Shown here: one piece after another, positions 19,601 through 28,115 of the stretch
Numbering within the stretch: the first letter of the stretch is position 1
How the letters are laid out: the number at the start of each line of letters is the position of its first letter
Assembly (NCBI GenBank): GCA_041586615.1
Contig: JBFGZS010000022.1
Location: 1-59,076, forward strand
Direction of reading: 5' to 3'
DNA: 59,076 nt
Origin: Motiliproteus sp041586615
GTDB taxonomy: Bacteria > Pseudomonadota > Gammaproteobacteria > Pseudomonadales > Balneatricaceae
The notes under the pieces: model-generated
The model's database searches: none
What the model was told of the DNA's origin: nothing
The model's input: the letters and a program-made list of their open reading frames with translations, nothing else
Made by a program: the position numbers and the translations under genes

Positions 19601-20343
19601 TCACCGGCAGTTCGGCGCAACAGCAGAATAATTTCAATGCCCCCCGCGCCGTCTGCTACGCGGCGGTGCTGTATGTGTTTCGCACCCTCGTGGATGCCGA
19701 TATCCCCATGAACCAAGGCTGCCTTAAGCCGCTGGACCTGGTGATTCCCGAAGGATCCATGTTATCCCCGGTCTACCCGGCGGCCGTTGTGGCGGGCAAC
19801 GTTGAAACCTCGCAATGGATCACCGATGCGCTGTATGGTGCACTGGGCGTACTCGCGGGATCACAGGGTACGATGAACAACTTCACCTTCGGTGACGAGC
19901 GTTACCAGTACTATGAAACCATCTGTGGCGGGTCCGGCGCCGGACCCGATTTCGACGGAACCAGTGCGGTGCAAACCCATATGACCAACTCACGCCTGAC
20001 CGATCCTGAAGTACTGGAGTGGCGTTTCCCCGTTCGCCTGGAACGCTTTGAAATTCGGCGCGGATCCGGTGGGGATGGCCAACACCGGGGCGGTGACGGC
20101 GTGCTGCGTCAGGTCCGCTTTCTCGCGCCGATGACCGCGGCAATTCTCTCCTCGCATCGCACCGTAGCGCCCTTCGGTGTCGCCGGGGGCGCGGACGGTC
20201 AACCCGGCGTCAACAGTGTCAAACGCGTAGATGGCAGCCATGAAGCCTTGCCCGCCACGGCCAGAGTTCAGATGCAGACGGGCGACCAGATAATTATCGA
20301 GACGCCGGGCGGCGGCGGCTTCGGGCCGGCGCCGTCAAGCTAA
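16696..20343 (+). CDS. 5-oxoprolinase / hydantoinase, fused HyuA-HyuB type
   Basis: 1215 residues, close to ATP-dependent 5-oxoprolinases in which both subunits are fused. The HyuA part (about 1-690) has the ATPase loop WIDRGGTFTDIVA, GGLVDASRF, FDMGGTSTDVTHYAG and GGAGGQHACQVADTLGM. The HyuB part (about 700-1210) has NAPYNGGTHLPDITV and the glycine-rich C-terminal end GGGGFG. It likely hydrolyses 5-oxoproline to glutamate with ATP in the cytoplasm, recycling the product of glutathione or glutamine breakdown. Hydantoin substrates are an alternative. The ATG at 16696 follows a GGGGGCAGG region that may serve as ribosome site. Confidence 0.9.
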   Translation: MSTNRLDKKLWQFWIDRGGTFTDIVALTPAGERVCHKLLSENPEQYPDAALQGIRNLMGVAAHEPIPGHQIAAVKMGTTVATNALLERKGEPTLLLINRGLRDALRIGYQNRPHLFDLHIQLPELLYCEVAEVTERTGAHGEQVTPLDEAAARRALETSFQRGLRAVAIVLMHGYRYPAQETRLAELARQIGFTQISTSHETSPLMKLVSRGDTTVVDAYLSPILRRYVDRVAEELPCVRLMFMQSNGGLVDASRFQGRDSILSGPAGGIVGAAQTCEKAGFKRLIGFDMGGTSTDVTHYAGEYERTFETQVAGVRMRAPMMQIHTVAAGGGSILSFDGSRLRVGPESAGANPGPACYRRGGPLTVTDCNLMLGRIDPRFFPAVFGPQADQPLDPIIVRQKFTELAAQINQVTGGSHSAEAIARGYLQIAVENMANAIKEISTQRGYDISHYVLCCFGGAGGQHACQVADTLGMSQVMLHPLAGVLSAYGMGLADIRSLHQQAVEQPFDAALLAQLDVTLDNLSQRCSNDVIEQGIVADAISLQQRVHLKYAGTDSALQVALTDIAGTQQAFADAHRQRYGFIVEDKPLVLEAISVEAIGHTGSAETEAATPPISTKSKATPNITPKPCGQGSMWIEGQRQTIPRFQRDDLGNNARIRGPALIVEATGTNVIEPGWEAHCTALGDLILTRIDPLARQAAIGTAVDPVMLEVFNNLFMSIAEQMGSTLENTSYSVNVKERLDFSCAIFDQDGHLVANAPHMPVHLGSMWQSIQSVMSAHKASMAPGDIFVLNAPYNGGTHLPDITVVTPVFDSAGHDVLFYVASRGHHADIGGITPGSMPPDSVSVEEEGILLDNLILVKQGQFQEAMLRDRLSSGPYPARNPDQNIADLKAQIAANAKGMQELQRMIAQFSLPVVQAYMGHVQDNAEESVRRVLATLPDGEYCYRVDNGAQVQVSIRVDRVARQARIDFTGSSAQQQNNFNAPRAVCYAAVLYVFRTLVDADIPMNQGCLKPLDLVIPEGSMLSPVYPAAVVAGNVETSQWITDALYGALGVLAGSQGTMNNFTFGDERYQYYETICGGSGAGPDFDGTSAVQTHMTNSRLTDPEVLEWRFPVRLERFEIRRGSGGDGQHRGGDGVLRQVRFLAPMTAAILSSHRTVAPFGVAGGADGQPGVNSVKRVDGSHEALPATARVQMQTGDQIIIETPGGGGFGPAPSS

Positions 20344-20387
20344 ACGCCTTGCTATCAATCGATCTTTTTATCAATCGATCTTTCCAT

Positions 20388-20410
20388 GAAACCGCCCACC
20401 GGGCGGTTTC
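20388..20410. terminator. GC-rich hairpin between oxoprolinase and yidD
   Basis: GAAACCGCCC, ACC, GGGCGGTTTC forms a perfect 10-bp stem 45 bp after the oxoprolinase stop. It lacks a clear T run, so it may be a weak terminator or a processing or stability hairpin. A 15-bp direct duplication (ATCAATCGATCTTT) lies just upstream at 20353-20383. Confidence 0.5.
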
Positions 20411-20442
20411 CCCACGGCAGCATACCGGCGTACAATTGCGGT

Positions 20443-20712
20443 ATGAAAACATTACTTATCCTGTTACTGCGCGGCTATCAGTACCTTATCAGCCCCCTGC
20501 TAGGCAGCAACTGCCGCTTCTATCCCACCTGCTCGGCCTACGCGATGGAAGCCCTGGAAAGCCACGGCGTCATACGCGGCAGCTACCTGGCACTGCGTCG
20601 TTTACTACGCTGCCACCCCTATCATGAGGGCGGTATCGATCTGGTGCCGGCGGCGCCGACCCACAGGAATTGCTGCAGCGATGCCCGCGAGCAAAAATCC
20701 GATAAATCCTGA
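20443..20712 (+). CDS. yidD: Membrane protein insertion efficiency factor YidD
   Basis: 89 residues from the ATG at 20443 (MKTLLILLLRGYQYLISPLLG). The family core is complete: NCRFYPTCSAYAMEAL followed by HGVIRGSYLALRRLLRCHPYHEGG. YidD is a short membrane-associated protein with an amphipathic N-terminal helix that helps YidC insert inner-membrane proteins. It is usually next to rnpA and yidC; here it stands alone between oxoprolinase and an SLC5 protein, an unusual place. An upstream in-frame ATG at 20386 falls within the hairpin and is less likely. Confidence 0.93.
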   Translation: MKTLLILLLRGYQYLISPLLGSNCRFYPTCSAYAMEALESHGVIRGSYLALRRLLRCHPYHEGGIDLVPAAPTHRNCCSDAREQKSDKS

Positions 20713-20950
20713 CGCCCCCTCAATCTTCAGCAACTTGTTCTAATTTCAATTAATCTTTGTACGTTGTCTGTTTCCCGCAACGACCCCGCCTCAACGCCGA
20801 TCGAATGAACGCACATCGTGCGTCATGTCGATGATTAACCGAAGATTAGCGCTGCCGCCCGATGGATCAGGCTTGTAGCAACGCTGTCGTCAGGCTTGCG
20901 CCAAAACCGCCGTCAAGCTATATAACGTCTGAAAAGGACCGAGGTTACCT

Positions 20951-23128
20951 ATGTTTTCAGCTGCGACCGTCATATTTACTGTCTGCCTGTACATGGCTAT
21001 CCTGTTTCTGATCGCCCAGATCGTTGAACGAAAACTCGAGCACCGTACCCGTCCCAGCGGCCATCCTTGGGTCTACGCCCTGACCATCACCGTTTTTTGC
21101 ACCTCATGGACCTTTTATGGCAGTGTCGGCGTAGCCGCCGAATCGGGCCTGTTGTTTACAGCGATCTATATCGGCGCCATCCTGGCCTTGTTTGGCTGGA
21201 AGCGCACCGTGCGACGCATGATCCGCATCAAAGAAACCTATCACATCAGCAGCATTGCGGACTTTATCTCTACCCGCTACAACCATTCGCCACTCGTCGC
21301 CGCGCTGGTAACCCTTATCGCCCTACTCGGTATCGTCCCCTATATCGCCCTGCAACTTAAAGCGATCGTCTCCACGGTCACGATCATTGTCGATACACCA
21401 CAGGGCAATGATGACTGGAGCACCATTGGTCCCCTGGTGACGTTGATGATGACCGCCTTCACCATCATGTTCGGTGCACGACACCTCGACCCCACCGAAC
21501 GCCATCAAGGCATGATGGTCGCGCTGGCCGTCCAGTCCGTAGTCAAACTCCTGGCGTTTCTCGTCGTCGGCATTTTTGTAACTTACGGACTGTTCAACGG
21601 CTTTGGCGATATTCTGCAACGGGTGCACTGGACAGGCCTGCATCACTTGGTTTCGTCCCGCACGGGTGAGGGGTCGCTATTCGTTCACTGGCTCACCTTG
21701 ATTTTTCTGGGGGCGGCGGCGATTCAATGCCTGCCCCGGCAGTTCCATGCGGCCGTGGTAGAAAATGCCCATGAGCGACACGTCAACACGGCCATGTGGC
21801 TCGTGCCGGTTTATTTGATCGTCATTAATCTGTTTGTGATGCCGATCGCGGCGGCGGGCTTACTGCTGGGGTTATCCTACGAAGAAGCCGATACCTTTGT
21901 CCTGCTGCTACCTCTGCAGGCCGACCAGCCGGTTATTACCATGCTGGTGTTTATCGGCGGTTTTTCCGCCGCTGTGGGCATGATCATGCTCAGTAGCATG
22001 ACGCTAGCGACCATGACCATCAACCACCTGCTGCTCTGGGCCGTTGACCGCCTGCGTATCTGCGGTTTCCTGCGCGGTTATCTACTTCAGTGCCGCTGGG
22101 TTGCCATTGCTTTGATCCTATCCGCCGGCCTGTGGTTTGCCCGTGAATTCAGCGACGGTCAGATGCTCGTCGCCATGGGGATGCTCTCTTTTGTCGCCGT
22201 GTTTCAGTTTGTACCCGCCCTGTTCGGCGGCATGTTCTGGCGTCATGCCAACCGTCGTGGTGCACTACTCGGGCTCAGCATCGGCTTGTGCACCTGGCTC
22301 TATACGCTGGTGCTGCCAACCTTCGCAGCCAATGACCTGATCGCCACACAGCTCCTCACTGACGGTCCCTGGGGAATTCCCTGGCTGCGTCCCGAAGCGC
22401 TACTGGGTATGGATGGACTGACCCCGATCAGTCACAGCGCTTTCTGGTCGCTGTTACTCAACACCCTCGGGTTTATTGTCGGCTCGCTGTCACACCCACC
22501 GGATAAAGAGGAACGCACACAACTAAACGAGTTCATGGCCGTGCAGGAAACGGCATCGAAAACCCACAAGGCCCGCCCCACCGGGTTGGACACCTACATC
22601 AGCTTCGGCCAAAAACGTCGGGAAGCCTCGGCGCTGTTAGCGGAATACCTTCCATTGGATAAAGTGGAACACGAGGTCTCCAGCATCGCCAGTGACCTGG
22701 ACCTGGAAAACAAACCGTACATCACCATCATCGAATTGGTTGAGTTTCACCGGATGCTGGAACACACCCTGGCCGGGTCGATCGGCGCGACCGGTGCCCA
22801 CCGGGCAATGGAAGCCAGTGTCAAGTATTGCGAACGGGAAACGCGCGACCTGCAAGCGCTCTCCAGCCACATACTGAATGAATTACATGCCCAACCCAGA
22901 ACAACCACCCCGTCACCTGCCGGTGGCGCTCCAGGCCAGGGTACGGTCGTGGACCGACTGCAGGAGCAGTTGCAACAACAAAAAGAGGCCTGCGACCAGT
23001 TACAACAACGCGCCGAAAAACTTGAAGCGCTGCTGGATAAAACCGATAAAAAGCTGTTCGAGCAACGCATGGCCAACCAAAAATTAACGCAGGAACTCAG
23101 CGTGCTGCACAAACAAATAGAGCATTAA
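20951..23128 (+). CDS. SLC5-type sodium:solute symporter with STAC domain but no kinase
   Basis: 725 residues. Residues about 1-500 form a sodium:solute symporter (SSS/SLC5) domain of some 13 helices. Then comes a cytoplasmic linker, a STAC-like domain (about 545-640) with the LEHTLAGSIGATGAH signature, and a glutamine-rich coiled coil to the end (about 665-725). In CbrA and related sensors the same SLC5-STAC module leads into PAS and histidine kinase domains. Here there is no kinase H-box, N-box or ATPase. It may be a transporter, or a sensor passing its signal through the coiled coil to a separate partner. A full dispersed repeat begins 12 bp after its stop. Confidence 0.85.
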   Translation: MFSAATVIFTVCLYMAILFLIAQIVERKLEHRTRPSGHPWVYALTITVFCTSWTFYGSVGVAAESGLLFTAIYIGAILALFGWKRTVRRMIRIKETYHISSIADFISTRYNHSPLVAALVTLIALLGIVPYIALQLKAIVSTVTIIVDTPQGNDDWSTIGPLVTLMMTAFTIMFGARHLDPTERHQGMMVALAVQSVVKLLAFLVVGIFVTYGLFNGFGDILQRVHWTGLHHLVSSRTGEGSLFVHWLTLIFLGAAAIQCLPRQFHAAVVENAHERHVNTAMWLVPVYLIVINLFVMPIAAAGLLLGLSYEEADTFVLLLPLQADQPVITMLVFIGGFSAAVGMIMLSSMTLATMTINHLLLWAVDRLRICGFLRGYLLQCRWVAIALILSAGLWFAREFSDGQMLVAMGMLSFVAVFQFVPALFGGMFWRHANRRGALLGLSIGLCTWLYTLVLPTFAANDLIATQLLTDGPWGIPWLRPEALLGMDGLTPISHSAFWSLLLNTLGFIVGSLSHPPDKEERTQLNEFMAVQETASKTHKARPTGLDTYISFGQKRREASALLAEYLPLDKVEHEVSSIASDLDLENKPYITIIELVEFHRMLEHTLAGSIGATGAHRAMEASVKYCERETRDLQALSSHILNELHAQPRTTTPSPAGGAPGQGTVVDRLQEQLQQQKEACDQLQQRAEKLEALLDKTDKKLFEQRMANQKLTQELSVLHKQIEH

Positions 23129-23140
23129 CCGTCCTCAAGT

Positions 23141-23300
23141 ATTAAGGCGGAGCGTAATACCGTGCAAAAAATGTCGCCTTAATAGGCGGTTTATGGATAA
23201 AGCGCCATGGCATAACGCCACGTGAGACAAGGACGGACAGACGCCGGCTTGTCGTTATCAACATTCCGAATGGATCGGTATGTTGATGCCTGGTTAATAG
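23141..23300 (+). repeat. Five-hairpin dispersed repeat, full copy 2
   Basis: 160 bp from ATTAAGG to TTAATAG. Stem 5 is ATCAACAT paired with ATGTTGAT, where copy 1 has ATCAAAA with TTTTGAT. Stem 2 is GGCGGTTTAT against ATAAAGCGCC with one mismatch. Both are coordinated changes relative to copy 1. It lies between the convergent SLC5-STAC and CDGSH genes. Confidence 0.9.
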
Positions 23301-23309
23301 GTACCGGCT

Positions 23310-23552
23310 TTAATCATCAAGGTCGTTGTGGCTGCCGTCACAGTAAGGGGCATTCTCCGTCTGTTTGCACAGGCACAGAAACAAACTTTCTTTCTCCTCG
23401 ATGACAAAACGCTTCGGCGAAAAGCCCTTCCCCTTATGCGAGCCATCGCAGAATGGCTGCTTGCTGGAGTGACCGCATGTACAGAAAAAATACGTTCCCG
23501 GTTCCAACACCATCTCTACCGGACCGGTACCCGCCACCTTTGCTTCACTCAT
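23310..23552 (-). CDS. Double CDGSH iron-sulfur protein
   Basis: 80 residues with two CDGSH motifs: CTCGHSSKQPFCDGSHKG (about residues 25-42) and CLCKQTENAPYCDGSH (about 58-73). Each should bind a 2Fe-2S cluster through three Cys and one His, as in mitoNEET-type proteins. There is no membrane anchor, so it is probably soluble. Role in cells is unclear; redox or cluster transfer is proposed for the family. Its upstream region holds a 21-bp tandem array, and its 3' end faces a dispersed repeat. Confidence 0.93.
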   Translation of the reverse strand: MSEAKVAGTGPVEMVLEPGTYFFCTCGHSSKQPFCDGSHKGKGFSPKRFVIEEKESLFLCLCKQTENAPYCDGSHNDLDD

Positions 23553-23567
23553 CGAAAAAGCTCCCTT

Positions 23568-23662
23568 TATTCATCTAGGACTAACAAGGATTTATCTAGG
23601 ACCAACAACGATTCACCTAAGACTAACAATCATGCATCTAAGACCAACAATAATTCATCTAA
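23568..23662 (+). repeat. Tandem array, 4.5 units of 21 bp
   Basis: Units begin at 23568, 23589, 23610, 23631 and 23652 and follow TTCATCTAGGACTAACAAGGA with several changes. The array lies directly upstream of the CDGSH gene start (minus strand), where its promoter would be. Confidence 0.85.
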
Positions 23663-23885
23663 CCGGCAGACCCAATACATTCATCCGGAATATTTTTGCC
23701 CGCGCTTTGCGACACTCAACCCGACCGCATCCGTTGACCCGGTATGAACGCTAATCGATACCATAAGCCACTAACACTTTGCTTGTGCTGGCGAACATGC
23801 TAACTATGGTCGCATGGGCAAGGGGGCGGTTTTCGCGCACAATTTGTCCGTATAAATTATGCTGGAAATATGAGGGTGGAGGCAC

Positions 23886-25625
23886 ATGAGCGATAGGATC
23901 AATGTAAAACAGCCGCTGGTTATCCTGCACGGCGATGAGATGGCTCAGGTCGCGTTTGAACGGATTCTGGATCAGTTTGTCACCAAGCGACTCAATATCA
24001 ACCTGGTTGAGGTCGACCTCACCGCCGAAAACCGCCTCGTCAGCAACGGTCAATCGGTTCGCGACGCCATCGACGCACTCAAAACCCACGGCGTCGGCAT
24101 CAAAAACGCCGGTATGACGGTCAACCGCTCGCAGTTAGACGACCTGTTGGCCAAACATCCACAGATCAGCGAAGCCGACCTGGACAAACTGGCCACAAAA
24201 TCGCCCAACGGTGCCATCCGCAAAGGCATCGGCGGTAATATCACCCGTGAGGATATCCAGTTTAGAAACCTGCGAAATCACCCTCCCCAGTGGATCGGCC
24301 GTGATATCGACGTCGACACCATGGAACGCGGTGGCAACAAGCACAGCTATAACGAGCTGTCTAAAGCCACCGGCATCGTCAAACTGTTGTTCGTCGGCAA
24401 GAGTGGCGACCCGGTTGAGCTGCACCGCCGTAAGATCAAGAAAGGCGACCCTTGGCTGTTGGCGACCAATGACCTGGCGGATGTCAGGGTCTGGGCACAC
24501 AACTTCTTCCAGCGGGCACTGCGTGAAAAGCGTGATGCCTACCTGGGCCTGAAAGACACGGTAATCGCCGGTTATGACGGCGTTATGCGTACAGCCATTG
24601 AAGAAATTTACTATCAGGAATACCAGCACGCGTTCAAAACCGCCGGGATTGCCTATCACTACGAGCTGATCGACGCACAAGCGGCCCGTATCATTGCTAA
24701 TCCGCCCGAAAAAGCGCTGTGGGGCGTGCCGGATAACACCACCGGCCGTAAGCTCTACAAGCTGGTCAATACCCTGAAAAAATACGGTATCCCCAACCGT
24801 GACTCGCATACCTCCATTTCCCGCATGAGCGCCGGTGGCGGCGATCAGTATGGAAGTTTCAATATGCCCGTCCCCGAGGACGGCATCATCAAGGTGATTG
24901 TCGATGGTGAAGAGAAGCACGCCCGCGACGTCAAAAGCGGCGACCCCATCCTGCTGATGTCCAACGACCGTGAAGCGATCAAGGATTGGGTCATGCAGGT
25001 GTTTCAAGACGCGTCGCTGAATGACAAAGAGGTCTATTTTGGCCTGAAACGCGAATACATGGACTACGACGATGTATTCAGCAACGTGATTGTCGAGGTA
25101 CGCAAAGAGCTGGCGCGCAAGAATACCGCACCCCCGTCGTTTATGATCATGCGCCCCTCCAGTCAGCTGAAGAAGATGATCGCCGATCCACCGCGCAGCG
25201 CCCTCTATCCGGCGCTGAACCTGGACGGCGATATCTACTCCGATATTTCAGCGGCACTGGGTGGCAGTCTGGCCACCGCCAGCTCGATCATCGCAAGCAA
25301 AGAGGGCACCATGCTGTTTGAGGCCCCTCACGGTACCGCCCATGACTTGTATTTACGTTACCTGGCTACCGATGGCAAAGAGGCTAATTTCAACTCATCC
25401 GCCCTGCTTTACGCCGTTGCCAACGCGTTAGAAACACTGGGTAAGCGTGAAGACAATGCGCCGTTGATCTGCTATTCACAAAAACTGAAAGATGCCTTGA
25501 TCGACACCGTCGCCCAGGGCTTTATCACCGGCGACCTGAAGGGTAAGACCAACGATGCGGCGAGCGAAACGGTCGTGGATATGTACGGATTCCTGGACGC
25601 GATCGAGCGTAACCTGAACCGCTAA
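23886..25625 (+). CDS. NADP-type isocitrate dehydrogenase (subfamily II) with an internally duplicated segment
   Basis: 579 residues against roughly 410-430 for ordinary eukaryote-like isocitrate dehydrogenases. The N-terminal match is clear (SPNGAIRKGIGGNITREDI), and the C-terminal half has NLDGDIYSDISAALGGS and FEAPHGTAHDLYLRYL. The extra length comes from two related segments at about residues 137-275 and 311-436. Each holds an IGR/ISR-H-D-QY-like start, KKGDP/KSGDP, a YLGLK/YFGLK strand, a YDGV/YDDV turn and an ANPP/ADPP end. It should oxidise isocitrate to 2-oxoglutarate in the TCA cycle. A strong terminator follows. GGAGG lies just before the ATG. Confidence 0.82.
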   Translation: MSDRINVKQPLVILHGDEMAQVAFERILDQFVTKRLNINLVEVDLTAENRLVSNGQSVRDAIDALKTHGVGIKNAGMTVNRSQLDDLLAKHPQISEADLDKLATKSPNGAIRKGIGGNITREDIQFRNLRNHPPQWIGRDIDVDTMERGGNKHSYNELSKATGIVKLLFVGKSGDPVELHRRKIKKGDPWLLATNDLADVRVWAHNFFQRALREKRDAYLGLKDTVIAGYDGVMRTAIEEIYYQEYQHAFKTAGIAYHYELIDAQAARIIANPPEKALWGVPDNTTGRKLYKLVNTLKKYGIPNRDSHTSISRMSAGGGDQYGSFNMPVPEDGIIKVIVDGEEKHARDVKSGDPILLMSNDREAIKDWVMQVFQDASLNDKEVYFGLKREYMDYDDVFSNVIVEVRKELARKNTAPPSFMIMRPSSQLKKMIADPPRSALYPALNLDGDIYSDISAALGGSLATASSIIASKEGTMLFEAPHGTAHDLYLRYLATDGKEANFNSSALLYAVANALETLGKREDNAPLICYSQKLKDALIDTVAQGFITGDLKGKTNDAASETVVDMYGFLDAIERNLNR

Positions 25626-25650
25626 CCTTCCAGCAAAAAGCGCTCTGCAT

Positions 25651-25685
25651 AAAAAAGCCGCGGCATTCCATCCGCGGCTTTTTTC
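25651..25685 (+). terminator. Rho-independent terminator after isocitrate dehydrogenase
   Basis: AAAAAAGCCGCGG, an eight-base loop, CCGCGGCTTTTTT. It can work on both strands and also faces the end of the FKBP gene. Confidence 0.9.
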
Positions 25686-25717
25686 GTACTAACTCGGCCT
25701 GTAGCCTATAACCTGGA

Positions 25718-26200
25718 TTATTCGTTAATCCCCAGCAGCTCCACGTCAAAGATCAGCATAGAACCGGGAGGGATAGAGCCGGTGGCACGATCCCCATAGG
25801 CCAGATTACTGGGGATAAACAGACGCGTTTTCTCTCCGACCACCATCGTCTGCAATCCTTCGGTCCACCCCGGAATGACCTGGTTTAAACCGAAGCTGAT
25901 CGGTTGGCCCCGCTGCACCGAGCTATCGAAAACGCTGCCATCAGCCAGGGTGCCATGATAATGCACTTTGACCTTGTCGGTCGGACCGGGATGCACCGAG
26001 CCGGTACCGGCTTGCAACACCTGATACTGCAGCCCGGATTCGGTGGTGACGACACCCGCTTGCTGACCGTTATCCAGTAAAAATACCTCGCCCGCCTGAA
26101 CGTTTTCAGCAGCGACTTTCGGATTACCGGAAAAGCGGGTAAACGCAAAAAAAACCGCCACGGCGGCCAATATAAGCAAAGCAATCTTCAGCACAAGCAA
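25718..26200 (-). CDS. FKBP-type peptidyl-prolyl isomerase, membrane-anchored
   Basis: 160 residues. An N-terminal hydrophobic segment (about 3-22) serves as anchor or uncleaved signal, so the domain is probably periplasmic. The FKBP domain (about 70-158) has VKVHYHGTLADGSVFDSS, GLNQVIPGWTEGLQTM and IPSNLAYGDRATGSIPPGS, with the active-site aromatic residues in place. It should speed proline isomerisation during folding of exported proteins. It is convergent with isocitrate dehydrogenase and shares its terminator. Confidence 0.93.
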   Translation of the reverse strand: MLVLKIALLILAAVAVFFAFTRFSGNPKVAAENVQAGEVFLLDNGQQAGVVTTESGLQYQVLQAGTGSVHPGPTDKVKVHYHGTLADGSVFDSSVQRGQPISFGLNQVIPGWTEGLQTMVVGEKTRLFIPSNLAYGDRATGSIPPGSMLIFDVELLGINE

Positions 26201-26474
26201 GTACCTGTCATCAATAAGGAGGCGCTATTGTGCCATGAGGATAACGCGAATGTGTAGCAGCCAAGAAAAACAGTCCGACGCTGTTCTGACCCAAATAATC
26301 CCGTCGTGCCCTGGCATACGTCAGGCAAGCCCATCACATTTGCCCTGACCATGAGCCACGCCTATACCTATTAACCGGGCATCAAGCCAGCTTCGAGCAA
26401 GCCAGACACCGGGCGGGATCTGTATCTTTTGGCCCACGAGATTAATAAGCAAGAATAGCCAACGAGGAGGGACC

Positions 26475-26672
26475 ATGCAAAAAAGGCCGGGATTCTGGCA
26501 GACGCTGCGCAGCGCACTGGCGGCACTGTTTGGCGTTCAACGCGAGAAGGATCACATGCAAGACTTCAGCAGCGGACGGCCCCTGGCCTATATTGCCGCT
26601 GGATTTCTGGTCACCTTGATCTTTATCGGCGTCTTGCTGCTCCTGGTCAGGATCGCGCTGGCCTGGAATTGA
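26475..26672 (+). CDS. DUF2970 family small membrane protein
   Basis: 65 residues with an AGGAGGG ribosome site before the ATG. The N-terminal part FWQTLRSALAALFGVQREKDH is followed by one membrane helix (about 38-60). DUF2970 proteins are often found beside cytochrome oxidase genes, as here, 250 bp before coxB. They have no assigned role. Confidence 0.85.
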   Translation: MQKRPGFWQTLRSALAALFGVQREKDHMQDFSSGRPLAYIAAGFLVTLIFIGVLLLLVRIALAWN

Positions 26673-26921
26673 AGTGACGTGAAGTGAAGGGTCCCTTCAA
26701 CGCGCCCCTGTCGACGGACTGCTATACTTGCAAGTCTGAATTCTGCACGGGGTTTCTGCGTCCTGTTTCGGTGACGCCAGACCCGCAGCAATACCGAGCA
26801 GAACCTTACCGCGGCAGGATCCGCCAGTACAACAGGCTGCTTAACCACAAGGCCTGTCTGGCTCATAACCTGCCCGAGAGATCCGGCGGCGCACGGCGCA
26901 CCGTATTCACGAGGACCGGCT

Positions 26922-28049
26922 ATGAACGCACTATGCGTTGTTTCCGCTTTGCTGCTGTTCGCAGCGCCCCCCGGGGCCGAGGCGGCCTGGACCCTGAATC
27001 TCCCTACCGGCAGCACGGCGATCAGCCTCGCCGTTTATGACCTGCATATGTTGATCTTCTGGATCTGCGTCCTCATCGGCATTGCGGTCTTTGGCGTTAT
27101 GGGCTGGTCAATCTACCGCCACCGTCGCTCCAAAGGTGCTATCGCACACGAATTTCACGAAAACACCCGACTAGAAATCGCCTGGACTGTGATTCCGCTA
27201 CTGGTCTTATTGGGTATGGCGATACCCGCTGCAGGCACCTTGGTGAAGATGTATGACACCGATGACGCGGCGCTGACGATTCGCATCACCGGCTATCAAT
27301 GGAAATGGCGCTATACCTATCTGGAGGACGATATCGACTTCTTCAGTAATCTCAGTACCCCCGACGAGCAGATTCAGAACAAAGCTGCCAAAACCGAACA
27401 CTACCTGCTGGAAGTGGACCGACCACTGGTGATTCCTGCCGGTAAAAAAGTCCGTTTCCTGCTAACCGCCAATGATGTCATCCATTCCTGGTGGGTACCG
27501 GCACTGGCGGTCAAAAAGGATGCGATCCCCGGTTATATCAATGAGGCCTGGACGCTGGTTCCCGAGCCCGGTCTCTTCCGTGGCCAATGTGCAGAACTGT
27601 GCGGCCGCAACCACGGATTTATGCCGATTGTCGTCGAGGTTAAGTCCGACGCCGACTATCGCCAGTGGGTCGCCGATCAGGGCAGCGCCAAAGCGGCCGA
27701 AGCCAAGGCCGCGGCCCGCGCGTGGAGCAAGGACGAATTAATGGCCAGCGGCGAACAGCTCTATCTGCGCAATTGCGCCGCCTGCCACCAGGCCAACGGG
27801 ACAGGCATCGCCAATGTCTTTCCTGCCCTGAAAGGCAGTCCGGTCATCGCAGGTTCCGTTGATCAACATATCGACGTGGTGCTGTTTGGCCGCAGCGGCT
27901 CGGCCATGCAAGCCTTCGCCGATCAACTGAGCCCCGCAGAGCTGGCGGCCGTCATCACCTATGAGCGAAACGCCTGGGGCAACACCCGCGGTGACCTGGT
28001 CCTACCGGCGCAAATCAGTGCCGCGCAAAAAAAAGCGGCGGGGCAATAG
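26922..28049 (+). CDS. coxB: Cytochrome c oxidase subunit II with C-terminal haem c domain
   Basis: 375 residues. There is a signal peptide (to about residue 21), two membrane helices (about 35-62 and 85-110) and a periplasmic cupredoxin domain. The CuA ligands are in GQCAELCGRNHGFMP. A fused cytochrome c domain follows (about 275-360) with CAACH and a distal-side methionine in SAMQAFADQL. It receives electrons from cytochrome c and passes them to subunit I. A GAGGA ribosome site precedes the ATG. It opens the oxidase cluster coxB-coxA-ctaG-coxC. Confidence 0.96.
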   Translation: MNALCVVSALLLFAAPPGAEAAWTLNLPTGSTAISLAVYDLHMLIFWICVLIGIAVFGVMGWSIYRHRRSKGAIAHEFHENTRLEIAWTVIPLLVLLGMAIPAAGTLVKMYDTDDAALTIRITGYQWKWRYTYLEDDIDFFSNLSTPDEQIQNKAAKTEHYLLEVDRPLVIPAGKKVRFLLTANDVIHSWWVPALAVKKDAIPGYINEAWTLVPEPGLFRGQCAELCGRNHGFMPIVVEVKSDADYRQWVADQGSAKAAEAKAAARAWSKDELMASGEQLYLRNCAACHQANGTGIANVFPALKGSPVIAGSVDQHIDVVLFGRSGSAMQAFADQLSPAELAAVITYERNAWGNTRGDLVLPAQISAAQKKAAGQ

Positions 28050-28115
28050 CCAGGGCGGAACCCCCTCAAGATCGCTCGAATAAGCCAGCGAGTTAACAAC
28101 GTGCAGGAGATCACT

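Noticed and set aside
24135..25007. 290-codon minus-strand frame across isocitrate dehydrogenase
   Set aside because: Shadow frame; the plus-strand protein matches a known enzyme over the same bases.
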